DNA of 64,000 nucleotides from the NCBI GenBank assembly GCA_036346375.1, contig CM070500.1, positions 80,332,437-80,396,436 on the forward strand, given 5' to 3'. Source of the stretch: Guadua angustifolia (Eukaryota > Streptophyta > Magnoliopsida > Poales > Poaceae). Positions within the stretch are counted from its first letter, which is position 1. The number at the start of each line of letters is the position of its first letter. A program made the position numbers and the translations under genes. The notes under the pieces were generated by a model. It worked only from the letters and a program-made list of their open reading frames with translations, ran no database searches and was not told where the DNA came from. Below are positions 10,635 through 22,859 of the stretch, in pieces.

Positions 10635-11969
10635 AGAGCCGTTTTCTATGAAATTTCTACTTCGAACAGGACCTTAATTTGTAGTACGATATTGGTGCTG
10701 ATTTTCATGTTCATCCGGTAGTACCAGATTTTTACCTACAAAAGTGTTGGTTTTATTATTTATTTCGGTACTATCGGACTTATGTTTGCGATAGTACCGC
10801 CCTTGGATAATTTTCTCTGAAAATTTATTTTTTCGCTACTTTTTGATGAAGTGAGGTTTAGATAATTGGCTCTTTTTGTCCCGTAAATAAAAGGAAATTT
10901 GTTGTTAATCATTCACCCTCTCTAATCTCCTAAATCGGTCGTACGGTCTCCTATCTGGGTACATACATGAACTAATTAACTGGCCGGCCTGTTGCTGTCG
11001 ACGTCAAAAACAATACCAGATTCAGAGCACAAATACACGAACACGTACGTACAGTCTCAAGTCGTCGCGGTCTGATCGATCCGTACCCTGGACGCGCTGT
11101 GCAGCGCCGTGCGTGCCATGGCACCAGCTGGTACGGCCGATCGCGCGTGCGCGCAGGCTGGATCGATCGTTTTCTTTCCCCGGTCAACTGAAGGGTGCTC
11201 AAGGGCAGGCAACAAGGAGCTAGCGATCGAGCTCTAGCTAGCGGCCGGCCCCCGTCCATGCCGCCGTCGGCGTCGTTGGATGCATGGGCCAGCGAGCGAG
11301 CGGCACGCTGTCGCCCCGGCACGAGACATGCATGCGTCCTGTCCTGCGCCGCGTACGTCTGCGTGCTACTCCAAGTCCAACCAACAGTAGCAGTGCAGCA
11401 CGCGTGGACCGGAGAGAGAACGACCCGCACGCACGCACGTACGGCTGCATGCACCAAGAAGAGGATTCATGCATGGTAAACTCTGAACTGAACATTCGCC
11501 GTACGTGTTTACCTGGATGCATGTCTTGGTCTGTTCTAGGTCTCTGGCTACCCTGTGCCTAGCAGTAGCAGCTGTGGAACGAACGAACCCCTGGCTTGGT
11601 CGCAGCAGACAGCTAGTTGGACGATGATCACTGCAGAATAGAACGGATCGAGAGGCTCGAGTAACTCCCGTACGTACGCCCTAGCGCCCATGCCGTCCAG
11701 GAACAGTAGTCAGTAGCCGGTCGAAAATGCTTCCAGTGGCAGTGAGTAGAGTTCATTACGGTTGTTCGATCTATTGTTGAACGCTTCGTTTTTCTAGTGA
11801 CGAGATGCAATTCGATCATGTCACATCCACAGCGGCCAGGCTCTATTGCCCTACACTTCCATTCATTCTTCTAGTGAAAGACTTTGATTTAGGCTCCGTC
11901 AGTAGCACGGGAAGTTTTATGGATTTGGAGACGAGGCAGTAAAGAAAGCACCAGAGGGTTTTATACCGT
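10635..11969. other. Intergenic stretch with a GC-rich island
   Basis: 10635-10900 holds AT-rich DNA with a phrase (CGGTACTATCGGACTT) like that in some copia LTRs, probably an old remnant. 10960-11700 is GC-rich, with many ACGTACGT and GATCGATC palindromic words and several overlapping open frames on both strands. None resembles a known protein, and the frames look like compositional by-products. Confidence 0.4.
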
Positions 11970-12009
11970 TGTATGGTTCAAGTTTATTTTTTTGTATGGT
12001 TCAAGTTTA

Positions 12010-12635
12010 TTTTTTTTGAAAGGAAATGGCAGAAGCTCTGCCTTGCATTAAAGAAGATTGACAGAGATACAAGAGAGTTTGTAGTAGACACTCCAAAAAC
12101 CGCTTAAGAAATGAGGATAAAACAACAGAAATTGGCAGAAGACCTAAACGGATTTTACGCCTATTTCGAACCCACAGTCAACTTATAACTTTTCAACCTC
12201 GAGAGCCTATGACGGAATAGGAAACGCCTCCACCAAAACTATGGATTTGGAGTGTGTACTGCCACCCTTCGACTGCGGATGTCGTCCACCGCGGCGCTAG
12301 CAACGGCATCGACAGTTCTGTATTGATTATTGAAGATTCTGCTATTCCTCTCCTTCCAGAGGTTCCATGCTACATACATGAAGGTGCCATCTGCCTGTTT
12401 ACGATGCTGACGCTGCATGGTAGAACGGACCGATCGCCACCAAGCTGCAATGTCTAGCTAGACCAATGCAGGTTGGATAGCGATGAAGTTTATGTTCATA
12501 TAGAGGAATACCTTTCTCCAAATCTGCTTTGCAAATGGGCACAACAGGATGAGGTGTCTGGATGACTCTGGGTCTAGTCCACACATCGCGCAAAGAGTGC
12601 TATGCGGCCATCCTCTAAGAGTGCTATGCGACAGG
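12010..12635 (-). pseudogene. 5'-truncated L1-type LINE, ORF2 C-terminus
   Basis: On the minus strand a frame reads WPHSTLCAMCGLDPESSRHL, then ILLCPFAKQIWRKVF, the zinc-binding region that follows LINE reverse transcriptases (Cys-x2-Cys ... His-x4-Cys). A degenerate NLWKERNSRIF-type segment follows. The 3' end is a T run on the plus strand at about 12010-12017. The insertion is flanked by a 17 base target duplication, TGTATGGTTCAAGTTTA at 11993-12009 and the same with one mismatch at 12636-12652. Retrotransposition with 5' truncation explains all of this. It has stops and is not functional. Confidence 0.85.
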
Positions 12636-12652
12636 TGTATGGTTCAAATTTA

Positions 12653-15085
12653 CACCAGGCGTTTCTATTTCTTATATAAATTGAACTGTTTTATGTAAAA
12701 ATTATGTGTTCCAAATGAGCGCTTATTAGTCGGATTACGAGCAGTGACGTATCCAGGACTAGAATTTAGGAGTTACTTTAGCATTCTTCTTTTATCTCAA
12801 ATCTTTATGATCTGCATGCACCTATAGCCCTGTAGAGAGCTGAAGGTGTTAGAACTTAGAAGAGTATTCATGGTGCCACCTATAATAGGGTGGACGCCAG
12901 ACTCACTTGACCCAGTGTTGGCTCCACCCCTGGTTACGAGTGGAATAACATCACCAGTTCACTTTTAGATCCTGGTCGCCGATGATGAACCTAAAGCAAA
13001 GATATTCAGTTGCGCAATTCCAAAGGTCAGAAGAACAAGATCAACGCATCACATCACGACAAGCAACACTGCGAAACCTCCAAACTCGAAAGTCCGACAG
13101 GACTGGGCGCAGCAGCATGCAGTTATTTTGGCTTTTGCATGCACATCCGCTCAGATCGATCACAAACTATCTAAAGCAGGCCAACACGCGTCCACTTGAG
13201 CAGGGCATCTCAGCTCAAGTGCTGGCATATATGCATGCCACACACATCGTGCCCGAAAGTCCAAACATAAAAAGGGATCCTGGGTTGAAGCTCGCGTATC
13301 GTCTTCTGGTACAATTCTGTCACTTGCTCTGAGATTTGAAAGTAGTCTCTGTAGCTTTTAAAGTTCAATGTTTGCATGGTGCCCCTCCCATTTTCTTTTG
13401 AGGATAGCAACTGCTTGGTGTCACTTAAAAGATCAGATACATTGGACAAAAGGATCGTGCACGCGTACGAATATATTGTGGACCTCATACCATGCAATAG
13501 TGGAGTTACCACGACAAGAATGTGTGTGTAGGGTTGGCATACAAACATTGCCCTGGATCGATTCATTGCGGGAAAATAGCAAACTAGCCAAACGTGGTTT
13601 GTCGAATTGCAATTATTTTTTAAATTAATCTGTTTTCAATCATTTCACAAGAATAGCTCTACCTTATTTTTTAACGAAATATACCTCTGTCGCCCTTCGG
13701 CGGCGTGACTGGGCTCAGTCGCTCTTAGGTTATGCGTGATTTGGACCTTCATCGCAAAACCGAGCGACTGAGGCATGTCGAGCCATCATCCTGCGACTGG
13801 GCTTGGGCTAGCATCTCTCATGCTATGGTTGTACGACATGCCTGATCGGTAAAAAAAATTAGTTAATATTTACATAAACAAGGTCGGATAAAAAATTATA
13901 GAAATAATCTATCGTTGTCATTGGAAATGGCGACATAGTTCTGTCATCGTTTGAACCATCAATAGTTCAATTTGGACTTCAATGTGATATTTTTGTAAGT
14001 TAGTAGTTTTGAAATAATAGCTAATTATTTATAAGAGAATTTGACATGTTTGTTGTATACGCGTAGGAAAGCTGAGTGATGATTTTTGTTTAAATCAACC
14101 ATTTCAAGTCGGACGTAACACTTCATAATCAAGGTGAGAATAACACGGTGTGTATGGTGTGATTAGGTGCTTATGTTTGCCTCGCTACTCTTACGATACA
14201 AATGATAACATGCATAAACCATCAATCCAAACTACAACTAAGGAATATGTGCACCTTTTGGAATCGAAACACTAGGGGATAGAAAAGAAATTAGGCTTGT
14301 GGTTATACATCTTATGCATTAGGGTCCATCGGTGCCTTTTCTTTGTCTCGCATGCCGGTGTGAGCTTTGGCCTTCCTCCAATTTTTCTTTAACATAAAAA
14401 ATAATGTTCCAGTTTAGGTTTGTTCCAAAATATCCTCATCTTCAACAGGTGCATCAAGGACCATCGGTGTTTTCCCCCTCTCTTCCTCCTCCCGGTTTTT
14501 CCCTTGTCCTTTGGGGTGTAAGGTTTCTAACAGGTGAGTTCTCAAACACAACTGCGTATTTCAGCTTGTATTTTTGCTGGATGAATGATTGTTGTACTTC
14601 TCCTAACCTACCATTATGCATGGATAAAGTTAGTGACATGTAAAATGCAATGTATAATGTGAAATATCAATATATGACATATGCGGTAATTTCCACATGT
14701 GTAGTATGCTTGGGTGGCTGTGTCTAGATGTGTGGATTGAATAATCCATGCTAGATTACCATAGTTGCACTGCAAGCATACAAATTCTAGTGGTACAGGT
14801 GCATTATTGCAAGAAGAATCAGGGTAGGTTCCTGTCTGCTTGACAACCCACTTTCGCTTCTGAAGCATTTCTCCATAGTCCAGCATTTCCAACCCCAGCG
14901 AAGTGACCTCCGCTATCTCTCTTCTTCCTCCCCTCTCCCTATTTTCGAAATTATCTCGAGTGGAGTATTGATTGTGGCGGTGGAGTGTGCCCTATTTTAT
15001 AAGCGATTAGTTGGTAGTGTTGCAGGAGTAAATTTTGGTAAATGAAAGTACACTCACATCTCTGAGAAGAAATCTTTGGGCACAA
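12653..15085. other. Intergenic stretch, nothing firm recognised
   Basis: Short unrelated open frames only. A GTCGC/GCGAC-rich patch at 13690-13810 looks like a decayed repeat. A phrase at 14215-14330 (TGTGCACCTTTTGGAA and surroundings) recurs in diverged form near 15490-15610, showing an internal duplication. Confidence 0.35.
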
Positions 15086-15255
15086 GAAAGGTCAGTGGGT
15101 TGTCAAATCACTAAGAAAAGCTGGTACATATCCTCAATTCACTGGAAAAATTTGGCATGAGTTATCAAATCATTGAGAAAAGCTAATGTGTGTTGTCAAT
15201 TCAGTTTGAAAGGTGGCATGACATGGTATGGTCAATTCTATCAGAAAGAATGGAA
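15085..15255. repeat. Degenerate ~30 bp tandem repeats
   Basis: About five diverged units with the pattern GTTGTCAAATCA...GAAAAGCTG or GTCAATTCA...GAAAGGTGG. A similar set appears at about 16390-16515 (TTTGAAAAAGG, GTGTTGTCACC, AGTGAAAGGG). No coding function is visible. They could be part of a decayed LTR or subterminal transposon repeats. Confidence 0.5.
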
Positions 15256-16914
15256 TGTTGTAATAAATTTAGTCGAATAAGGTGAAATATCAATGGTGTG
15301 ATGCAGCAAATGACGTGTTTAGGCACACAGTCAGGCCAAGAACCATCAATACATATAACCCAATAAGATGTAAGACCACACAATTCTTGGAGATAATTTA
15401 AGAAGGAAATATAGAGTTAAATGGCACCTTGGGTTCATTTGAGAGTATATTTTGCCAGCTATGCCTATAATATAAACGGCAAGACACATAACCTAACCAA
15501 CCTCACTACAACTACAGTTCATGTGCACCTTTTGGAAAGTAAATAACACGGTAGTTATAGATCTAATTGGGTTGTGGGTGAACATCCGTAAGGAGAAAAT
15601 AGAATACCATAGGGCACCTACATGGAGTGTTGGTTGTCAATGAGGAGTGGATGCCACTATTGTCATGGTAGTGGTAGACACAACTGCAGCCCGAGTTGGC
15701 ACAGTAGTAATTTGGGTAGTAGTCGCTACCAAGGTGGATCACCTCCTTGCTGTTCCTTTCCTTGATTCTTTGCCTCCGGAGCTCATCGTTATTGATCCTC
15801 CTAGTCTGAAGCTCCCCTGTAATTCATCTAGGTAGATTCAGAGAGTGTGGATGTAAACCTGAATAGGTATTGGATACGATTGATCCATCCACTCGGTGAA
15901 CTTGCAATCTACGGGCTGCAAGGAAGACGAGCTGATTACAAGCGATATAGCGATACATACATGGAAGTATAGATAGGAAATGAACTATTTACCATGAACA
16001 GAGGGCTAAAAGAATCAACGTGTTGGGTTCCCTTCACCGTTAGAAACCTGGTCCACCATGTTGAGTTTCTACTTGCATTGCAGCCAAGCATCTGGGATGT
16101 GTGGGTAGTCATGGAGAGAGTTTCTGCAGGTGTAGGACTCACTAGTTTTGAGTGGGAGATCAAGGCTTGGGTATCATGGTATAGGGGATCATATATGTAC
16201 ATGTCTTCTAGGTAAGGGTCATAGCCTCAAAACCTAGTCCTTGCCCACTGTCCCCTCCTACACCTTGAGCTACTTGCTCTGTCCATCATGTTATGGTTGG
16301 AGGTACGTAGGTTCATTGCTGGGATAATTTATAAGCTTTCTCAGACATGGGTAATAGACTTGAGGCACATAGAATGTGATGTGAGAAAGGTGTAGTCATT
16401 TTGGTCGAAAAAGCAGGTGGTAGTGGGTTCTCACTTCTGTTTGAAAAAGGAGTGATTTGTGTGTTGTCACCTCAAGTGAAAGGGTAGCGACAAGTTGTCA
16501 TTCTAATTGAAAAGGCTATGGATAGGGCTTATGGCGATGCATAATATTAGCAATACTCCTTCATCATGGTGCTAAGTATGGGAGGATGTCTTGTAGCCAA
16601 GTGAAAATCATGTACCACACTGTAGCGGATATAATGGAACAAGATGATGTAATGTAGCAACTTTACAAAGCAACCAAAATAAGGAAGAGTATAACACCAT
16701 GAATATCATAGCGTGTACATAAACTTAAAGGACCAACTACCCACAGATATTATTGATCTCCCTGGCCATCTCCCTCCCTATTTCCCTATCCATGGCTATG
16801 TCTCATCCTTGTCCCTAGCCACTCTTGGCTTGATGGAAAATTTTAGGGGTCTTGTTGTGATTTTCTCTATCGTACACCAAAGGAAGTGTGTATTTGGCAA
16901 AAAGAGATGATCAT

Positions 16915-17440
16915 GTCTTGTGGATAAAATTGCACAATCTTTGCAGAGTGTAAAACTAATCGAGTAGCCACGCCCACGGTAGTTGGCATGTCGAGCAAGC
17001 TTGCCATGGATTAGACTTTCATATTTGAAAAATATTTTTTAAAAAATGATATTTGGATGGAGAGATTCCGTTATGGGAAAAACTGGTTAGCTTCAGGAGT
17101 GATTCTTGAGTTGGAGAAATGTTTTAAAAAATTTTCTTAAAATTATGCAATTGAAAAATAACATAGAGTATTTGTAACTTATTGCTTTATGCCAAATTTA
17201 ACCATATAACCCTCTTTTGTTGCCATTACATTATTATTGTATTTCATGTGCAACTTGTGGAGAACTTATAGTACTCACCCTTGCTTATTCTGTCGACAGT
17301 GAGGACCAGGAGGACTATGTTGTTCCCCCAGTCGATTGCATGTGGAAATTCTATTGGGCATTACTGCTGTATTTCCCGCTGCTATGTTTTATTTGGCCAG
17401 CAAGCCACTAATATTGTAAATTTGATTATTAATAAAGTAC
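16915..17440 (+). mobile_element. Diverged LTR remnant of the same gypsy-type family
   Basis: The order of landmarks matches the 3' part of the LTR at 27583-32177: GATAAAATTGCACAATCTTTGCAGAGTGTAA-type text followed by a GAGTAGCC...CCCACGG stretch, then TACTCACCCTTGC at about 17272-17284, then a segment ending near a TGTAAATTTG motif. Both ends are lost, and identity is visibly lower than between the other copies. Confidence 0.55.
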
Positions 17441-17675
17441 TTTTGATATGTCATGATATCATCTCTACTATGCATACTAGCTTTTCCTTAATTAGTACAT
17501 GATACACAAAGAATTAAACAACCAGTGGAATTAAAGCCATTTGAATAATCCTCAAGTTAGTTTTAAAAAATAGAAATTTTATTAGTAGTCAAGAGAAATA
17601 GGGAAAATCCTTACCATTTTAATCGGTGCGAATTGGTCAACACGGTATAGTTTAATCGAATGTCTATATGAGATA

Positions 17676-17932
17676 CTTCCTTTGATCATTAATAGTTGTC
17701 ATTTTAGATATATGTGCAATCAAACTTTCAAGACTTTAACTATCAATATCTATTTAATATTTAAATTAGATACATGAAAATCATATATGTAGATTTATCT
17801 CAAAATTATTTTTCATAGTATTATAATTTTATTGGGTTTTATAAATATATTATAATCAAAATTAGTGGTCAAAATTGTGTTTTAGAGACCGTGTCAACGT
17901 CCAAAACAACAACTAATTGTGGCCGAAGGGAG
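17676..17932. mobile_element. Stowaway-like MITE (257 bp)
   Basis: The ends CTTCCTTTGATCATTAATAG and, reverse complemented, CTCCCTTCGGCCACAATTAG resemble the Stowaway ends of the better preserved element at 46968-47225. A 5' flanking TA is present; the 3' TA appears mutated. AT-rich, with no coding content. Confidence 0.65.
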
Positions 17933-18134
17933 AATGTTTGTACTAGTTGAGTAGCAAATAATATACTACCGTATATAAAGGAGGAGGATTTCTCGACCTC
18001 TCGGCGCTCCACGTCACGTTTTGCTACAGTAATACGCTTTGCCGTGCGTACGACGCATAAGCCGTTGAGCCATGTCGCCGCGTTGCTCACTGGCTCGTTT
18101 AGCTTATATATTTTAGCGCCATTTTCCATCAGCA

Positions 18135-18215
18135 ATGCTCGCGCGACGCAATGGTAGAACGACTCGCTCTGGCGCCCTCGATCTCGAGTTTGATTCCCCG
18201 TCGCATGAGTCGGCG
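18135..18215 (+). repeat. tRNA-like pol III box pair, possible SINE head
   Basis: GACGCAATGGTAGAACG (18144-18160) looks like a tRNA A-box region and AGTTTGATTCCCCG (18187-18200) like a B-box (consensus GGTTCGANTCC), about 40 bases apart as in a tRNA. A full cloverleaf is not apparent and no CCA-side stem pairs well, so a tRNA-derived SINE fragment or decayed tRNA is more likely than a working tRNA gene. Confidence 0.4.
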
Positions 18216-18279
18216 TGGTTTTTTTTCGCACGACGCGGCTCGAGCGCGGGCGCGACGCGTGGCCGTGATGTCGCCCACG

Positions 18280-18970
18280 TGATTTTTTTCAGAGAAGCCC
18301 TCCAAACTTTCAAAAATCACATTTAAGTCCTTTTTTTATGGGAAAAGCCCTGGAAAAATCTGAAAATGCGTTTTTTTCAGAGCCCCTAGATAGTTTCAAA
18401 AATTGCATTTAGATCCTTATTCACAGAAAAGACCTTAGGAAATTCAAAAATTCATTTTTTTTGCCAGGGCCCAGCATGCCACCTATTTTTTTTTGCATAG
18501 AAATCCCTATAAGTTTCGAAAAATCGCATCTAGGTCACCTTTTTTGCGGGGAAGACCCTAAAAAATCCGCGTTTTTCACAGAGAAGCCTCTAGAATTCTC
18601 AAATAAATTTTCTAGGAGTACAGTTTAATACCCCACAGATCCCTTTCCTTACAAAAGAGGGCCCAAAAAAATAATATTACATAATAGTTCGTTAACATTT
18701 TTGTTACCTCGTAGCTCTCGTGTGAATTTTTTCAGAGAAGCCTTCCAAAGTTTAAAAAATCGCATTTAAGTCCCTTTTTCTAGAAAAGCCCTAGAAAATC
18801 TGAAAATTTGTTTTTTTTCAGAGCCCCTAGATAGTTTCAAAAATTACATTTAGGTCCTTTTTAACGGAGAAAGCCTTAGGAAATTTGAAAATTCATTTTT
18901 TTGCCAGGGCCCCTACATGCCACCTGTTTTTTTTTGTAGAGAAACCCCTGTAGGTTTCAAAAAAGTTTAT
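18280..18970. repeat. Direct repeat with a ~443 bp period
   Basis: The text TTTTTTCAGAGAAGCC...CAAA...AAATC(A/G)CATTTAAGTCC, followed by AGCCCTAGAAAATCTGAAAA, CAGAGCCCCTAGATAGTTTC and GCCAGGGCCC...ATGCCACC, occurs once from about 18280 and again from about 18723. Related phrases (CAGGTCCTTCCA, GCAAATTCG) continue to about 19730. This is a tandemly duplicated, T-rich, non-coding repeat of unknown type. Confidence 0.7.
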
Positions 18971-21900
18971 CTACAATTCGTTTGCAAGTTCCATATCATC
19001 ATACATATACTAAACTTAAGAGAGACAATGATCTTTCCTTGAAGAATGTGAGGCATTTTATCTTCGAAACTTTTTGAAATTATATATTTATCTATTTTTT
19101 CCCTATTAGTCACTCAAAACTCATGTGATTTTTTTACTTTGCTTGCAGCGGTCGTCACGGCATGGCGCGGTGTGCGCCGCGCCAACGTATCTAGTATACC
19201 TTATGCCCGGAAGATTTGAGGTGCGATGGGAGGCGCCACGTCATTGTTTTTCAGAAAACCCCCTCATAAATTGAAAATCATGGATAGGTCCTTCCACGGT
19301 AAATTAGAAATCGCGAACAGGTCCTTCCATTGATTATTTTGCAAAATGATTAATTCCTTATTTGCCATTGTAATTTGGGAAGTCCCAATGACATGTGTCA
19401 TTGCCACAATGAGTGGCAAATAAGGGATGAGGTAAACTTTTAGTGGCATATGAGGATTTTAACTTTTGCAAAAAGGACCCCGTAGTTTCGCAAATTCCAG
19501 TTCTTTTGACCTGAAAGATTTAAAATTTTTGAATTCACGAATAGGTCCTTCCACTGGTTATTTTGCAAAAAAAACCACGTAGTTCTGCAAATTCGACGCG
19601 GACGTCGATTCTTTCAACCAGAAAGATTTTAAAAATTTAAAAATCGCGAGCAGATCCTTTCACCGGTTATTTTGCCAAAAACCCTGTGGTTTCATAAATT
19701 CGGTTTGCGAAAAACTCAGATTAAATTTTTCAAAAACATAAAAAGACTCTGTAGTGTAGCACGTGGCCATGTAATTGCGAGAGGTTTAATCTAACAAAAT
19801 TCTGGGAGCTATCCAATCTCAACAATTCGAGGGCAAGAACCAGCCTGATTCAAGTTCCATGAATTCCTCGGACCTGGTGATGAAGATTTGGATCCAAAAT
19901 CAGTTTAAAATTTGCACTAGCTAGATCCTAAAAATTCATTCATAGAACAATCCCCCTTGTGCAGATAGGCCCTTAGAGCACGGTGGAATTTGTGCAGGAG
20001 GCATCAGCCTCACCGTTACTATGTTGCAGTCATACGATCGAGCTAGTTGAGACTGAAGTGGACCGGCATTAACATCTGATCTCGCACAAAGTCTCAAATG
20101 TGCAAAAGGCCAAAAAGGAACGTACAAAACGCACTTCACATAGTACTGATCAAACGCGGCAGTAACCAAATTGGATGGTCGTGAATACGTTGCGGCAGAT
20201 TTCGACATGGACATCGCCTGAGCAATTCAATATCCCAATGGTCGAGCCATGCATTATTGGTATCACCTTGGGCACTTTTTTCGCAGTAACTGCCGGTCGC
20301 TGCTACTGCCTCACCATGTTTATCCTCTCTGGATTGGCTGCAAAGTTGGGGATGTGATGTTTCTACCTCGAGAAATTTTACTGTGGATAACATAGGTAGT
20401 AAGTAGTGGTAGTAGAAATCAAATCTAATCATCCATCCTTCAAGGGTATTTTAGACTTTTCCTATCTATTCATTAGGGGTATTTTAGATTTTTCCTAATT
20501 CATTTACAGTTTTGGATTCACCGAATACCTGGTGATCTTCAAAGGTTTCTTATCCATTCATCCGCCATTCATTAAGAACACATGACGTATTTTACCGTAG
20601 AGGATAAATAGTATAACGGAATTTTTTACTTTTTTATCCTTCTCTGAATTTTACTACCAATACTATAGGTAGTAGTATAACTAGATCTAAATTGATATTA
20701 ACCATTAGATTCAAAGAAATAGATGACTTATATTGATTTTAATCCACCGTAAAAGAGCTCTTCTACCTCTACGCTTTCATTTCTAAGGGATAAATGAGTT
20801 AGTGAGTGTGAACTGTTTACTGTTTTAGTCCTCTAATTTTTTTTAAAAGAATTAGTTCTAGTGAAATTCTTTTTAGGAATGGCCCCATTCCGCACAGGTG
20901 GAGTGCGAAATTTGTTAAGCTACCACACCGTGGCAAATTCAATTGCCGCTCGACCCAAATGTGAAAAATTCAAATCCCGCGTCTCCATCTTGCGAAAATT
21001 GGATTTCCGTGTCCCCTCCGCAGCAATTGCACTGAATCCCACGGTTGCCGATTTCCCGTGCCCCTATTCCGCAGCAATTTAAATTCCCGCACCATCCCGC
21101 ACTATAGTATAGCAATTCCGTGCTGTAGTACCGTGGGGTTACCTCCTTGTGGTACTGTAGCACAGAGATTGGACAATTTTATAATTTTTTAAAAGGAGAT
21201 ATTTTTGTTAAAAAAAGTAAGAGGCCAAATATGCTAGCCGTTTGAGTGATGTTGCCGCGTGCCGATTATTGGTGTTGTTTGGTCGCTCGTACGAAGCAAT
21301 TTTTGCAAGGGTCAATATACAATGTTGAGTGTACGATAAGATTTTGAGGTAGTATTTTGTCGGCTGAGTGTCTGCATATGCATTTTCATATTCGCGTAAG
21401 GTCATAAGATTTTAGTTCTAGCAGCCATATGCTCTCACGCCTAACGGTTGAACTTTCACTGAATTATAGTCGACCCCCACCAAAAATTGCTATAGGTTGC
21501 CAGGATTTGTCAAAACCTCAACAGTAGGTTGCCACCTCTTATACCTCCCGCTAAACTTTGTTGATGATTCCGACGGTAGTTTAGTTTGGACCTAGCCCCG
21601 TGCTTTCAGTCCCGCCTCAACAGTTTTTCATCCGTCAACAGTTCAGTTTTATACCTCGTCGGACTTATGCGGCTCCCGCATATATAAACTGTAACTTTTT
21701 GATTATGTTAGTTTCAAAATAGCCTATCAAACCTACTCGAATCGGACGGATTCACCTCCCGGGCAGGGTGAACGACTGCCTGAGCTCTCTGACGACGTGC
21801 TGTGAAGATGTAGTCATCGCAAATGCTACGAAAACTGAGGTTTTCTGGGTAAACCTTCGTCCTGAACTGTTAAGTGATTAGATTTGCTCAGACCTTAGGC

Positions 21901-22399
21901 TTCCAAAATTTCTTGGTTCCGCCAACTCCATAATTACGACGAACAGGTAAAAGAACTCAATCCCAGAAAGCAAAGTAGGTTGTATATGCATCCATATATA
22001 TTAATCGATTCCATATATATCCATGCTTTTTTATCTTTTTGCAAGGAATGCAGATTGTACATGTTGCTACAATCCCAAGGGGCCTTGCTTGGCTTTTTTT
22101 TTTAAATCTTTTTCGATTACAAGGAATACACACACGTGTGTGGGCGACATTGACGTTGCGAATTAAACATTCCAGACCATATCACGAATTATGCTTGCCC
22201 AGCCCAGTAGTATCTCGGATAGATCCGAAAGAAAAATCAGTTTATCATATATAGAAATCTCGTTTACAAACTCCACACATATGTGGAATTAACCTTTGAT
22301 CTCATGCAGAAGCTACAAATACTACGCATGGTTAGTACGTATATATACTACATAGAAAGGATCTCGTCGGTGATGTATAGGACCTCTCGATCGACAAGC
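18971..22399. other. Intergenic stretch, low-complexity repeats, no gene recognised
   Basis: To about 19760 it continues the T-rich repeat described above. 20370-20760 has GGTAGTAGTA-type phrases in opposite orientations that may mark a decayed MITE, but I cannot fix its ends. 20870-21170 holds GCAATT/CCGCA-rich text. 22280-22399 is the 3' flank of the peptide gene. No protein family is visible. Confidence 0.35.
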
Positions 22400-22696
22400 C
22401 TAGTGCCCAACGCCGGAGCTCGGCACCGACCCGAGCATCCGGCTGCGGCGCAGGGCAACGGCCGGCGGCGACAGCAGCAGCGGGGGTCGTCTTTCTTGAA
22501 GCACATCTAGCAAAGACGAGACGACGCTGGTAGCACCGGCAGCAAGCGTAGAAGAGCTGGTCATCATCTTGCCATGCACCTGTGGTTCCCGATCATCGTC
22601 CGGCATCATCCTGGCTTGGGCTTGCAGAAGAGAAGGCGACGACGCCACGATTAGCAGGAACACGGAGGCGATCACAATCGTGCGTGAAGAACCCAT
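22400..22696 (-). CDS. Small secreted signalling peptide precursor, PIP/PIPL-like
   Basis: 98-residue open frame without introns. Seen: an N-terminal signal peptide (MGSSRTIVIASVFLLIVASS, with likely cleavage after the LLQAQA stretch at about residue 27), a variable middle, basic residues, and an extreme C-terminus RMLGSVPSSGVGH (86-98). A short Ser/Pro/Gly motif ending in Gly-His at the very C-terminus is the mark of PIP and PIP-like precursors (SGPS...GxGH) and recalls CEP peptides (PGVGH). Such precursors are exported, trimmed, and the C-terminal peptide is sensed by receptor kinases in defence, growth or root responses. The layout (secretion signal, variable linker, C-terminal motif, about 100 residues) fits well. 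A TATA box and short 5' UTR sit at the right distance. The one-base context and single ATG make the start clear. PIPL is my best call; CEP-like is the alternative. Confidence 0.7.
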   Translation of the reverse strand: MGSSRTIVIASVFLLIVASSPSLLQAQARMMPDDDREPQVHGKMMTSSSTLAAGATSVVSSLLDVLQERRPPLLLSPPAVALRRSRMLGSVPSSGVGH

Positions 22697-22847
22697 GGCA
22701 TGCAGTCGCCAAAGTCTGTAGATTTATTTTCTTCTCTTTGGGAGGAAATTAATTAGCCTGTGGATCTAGCTAGCACTGGTAAGCTAGGCTAGGGTCTCTG
22801 ATCTTTTATCGGTATTTTTTGCAAGGAGAATGTGAGCAACACTGGAG

Positions 22848-22855
22848 TATTTATA
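22848..22855 (-). promoter_or_regulatory. TATA box of the peptide gene
   Basis: TATAAATA on the minus strand, about 150 bases upstream of the ATG, which predicts a start site near 22815-22825 and a ~120 base leader. A single TTGAC (W-box core) lies further upstream near 22946-22950. That is weak evidence on its own for WRKY control. Confidence 0.6.
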
Positions 22856-22859
22856 GGCC

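Noticed and set aside
11195..11562. GC-rich frames of 92-94 residues
   Set aside because: Several frames on both strands are open at once, with no motif, so they reflect composition.
18135..18215. Functional tRNA gene
   Set aside because: A- and B-box-like words exist but acceptor and anticodon stems do not pair convincingly.
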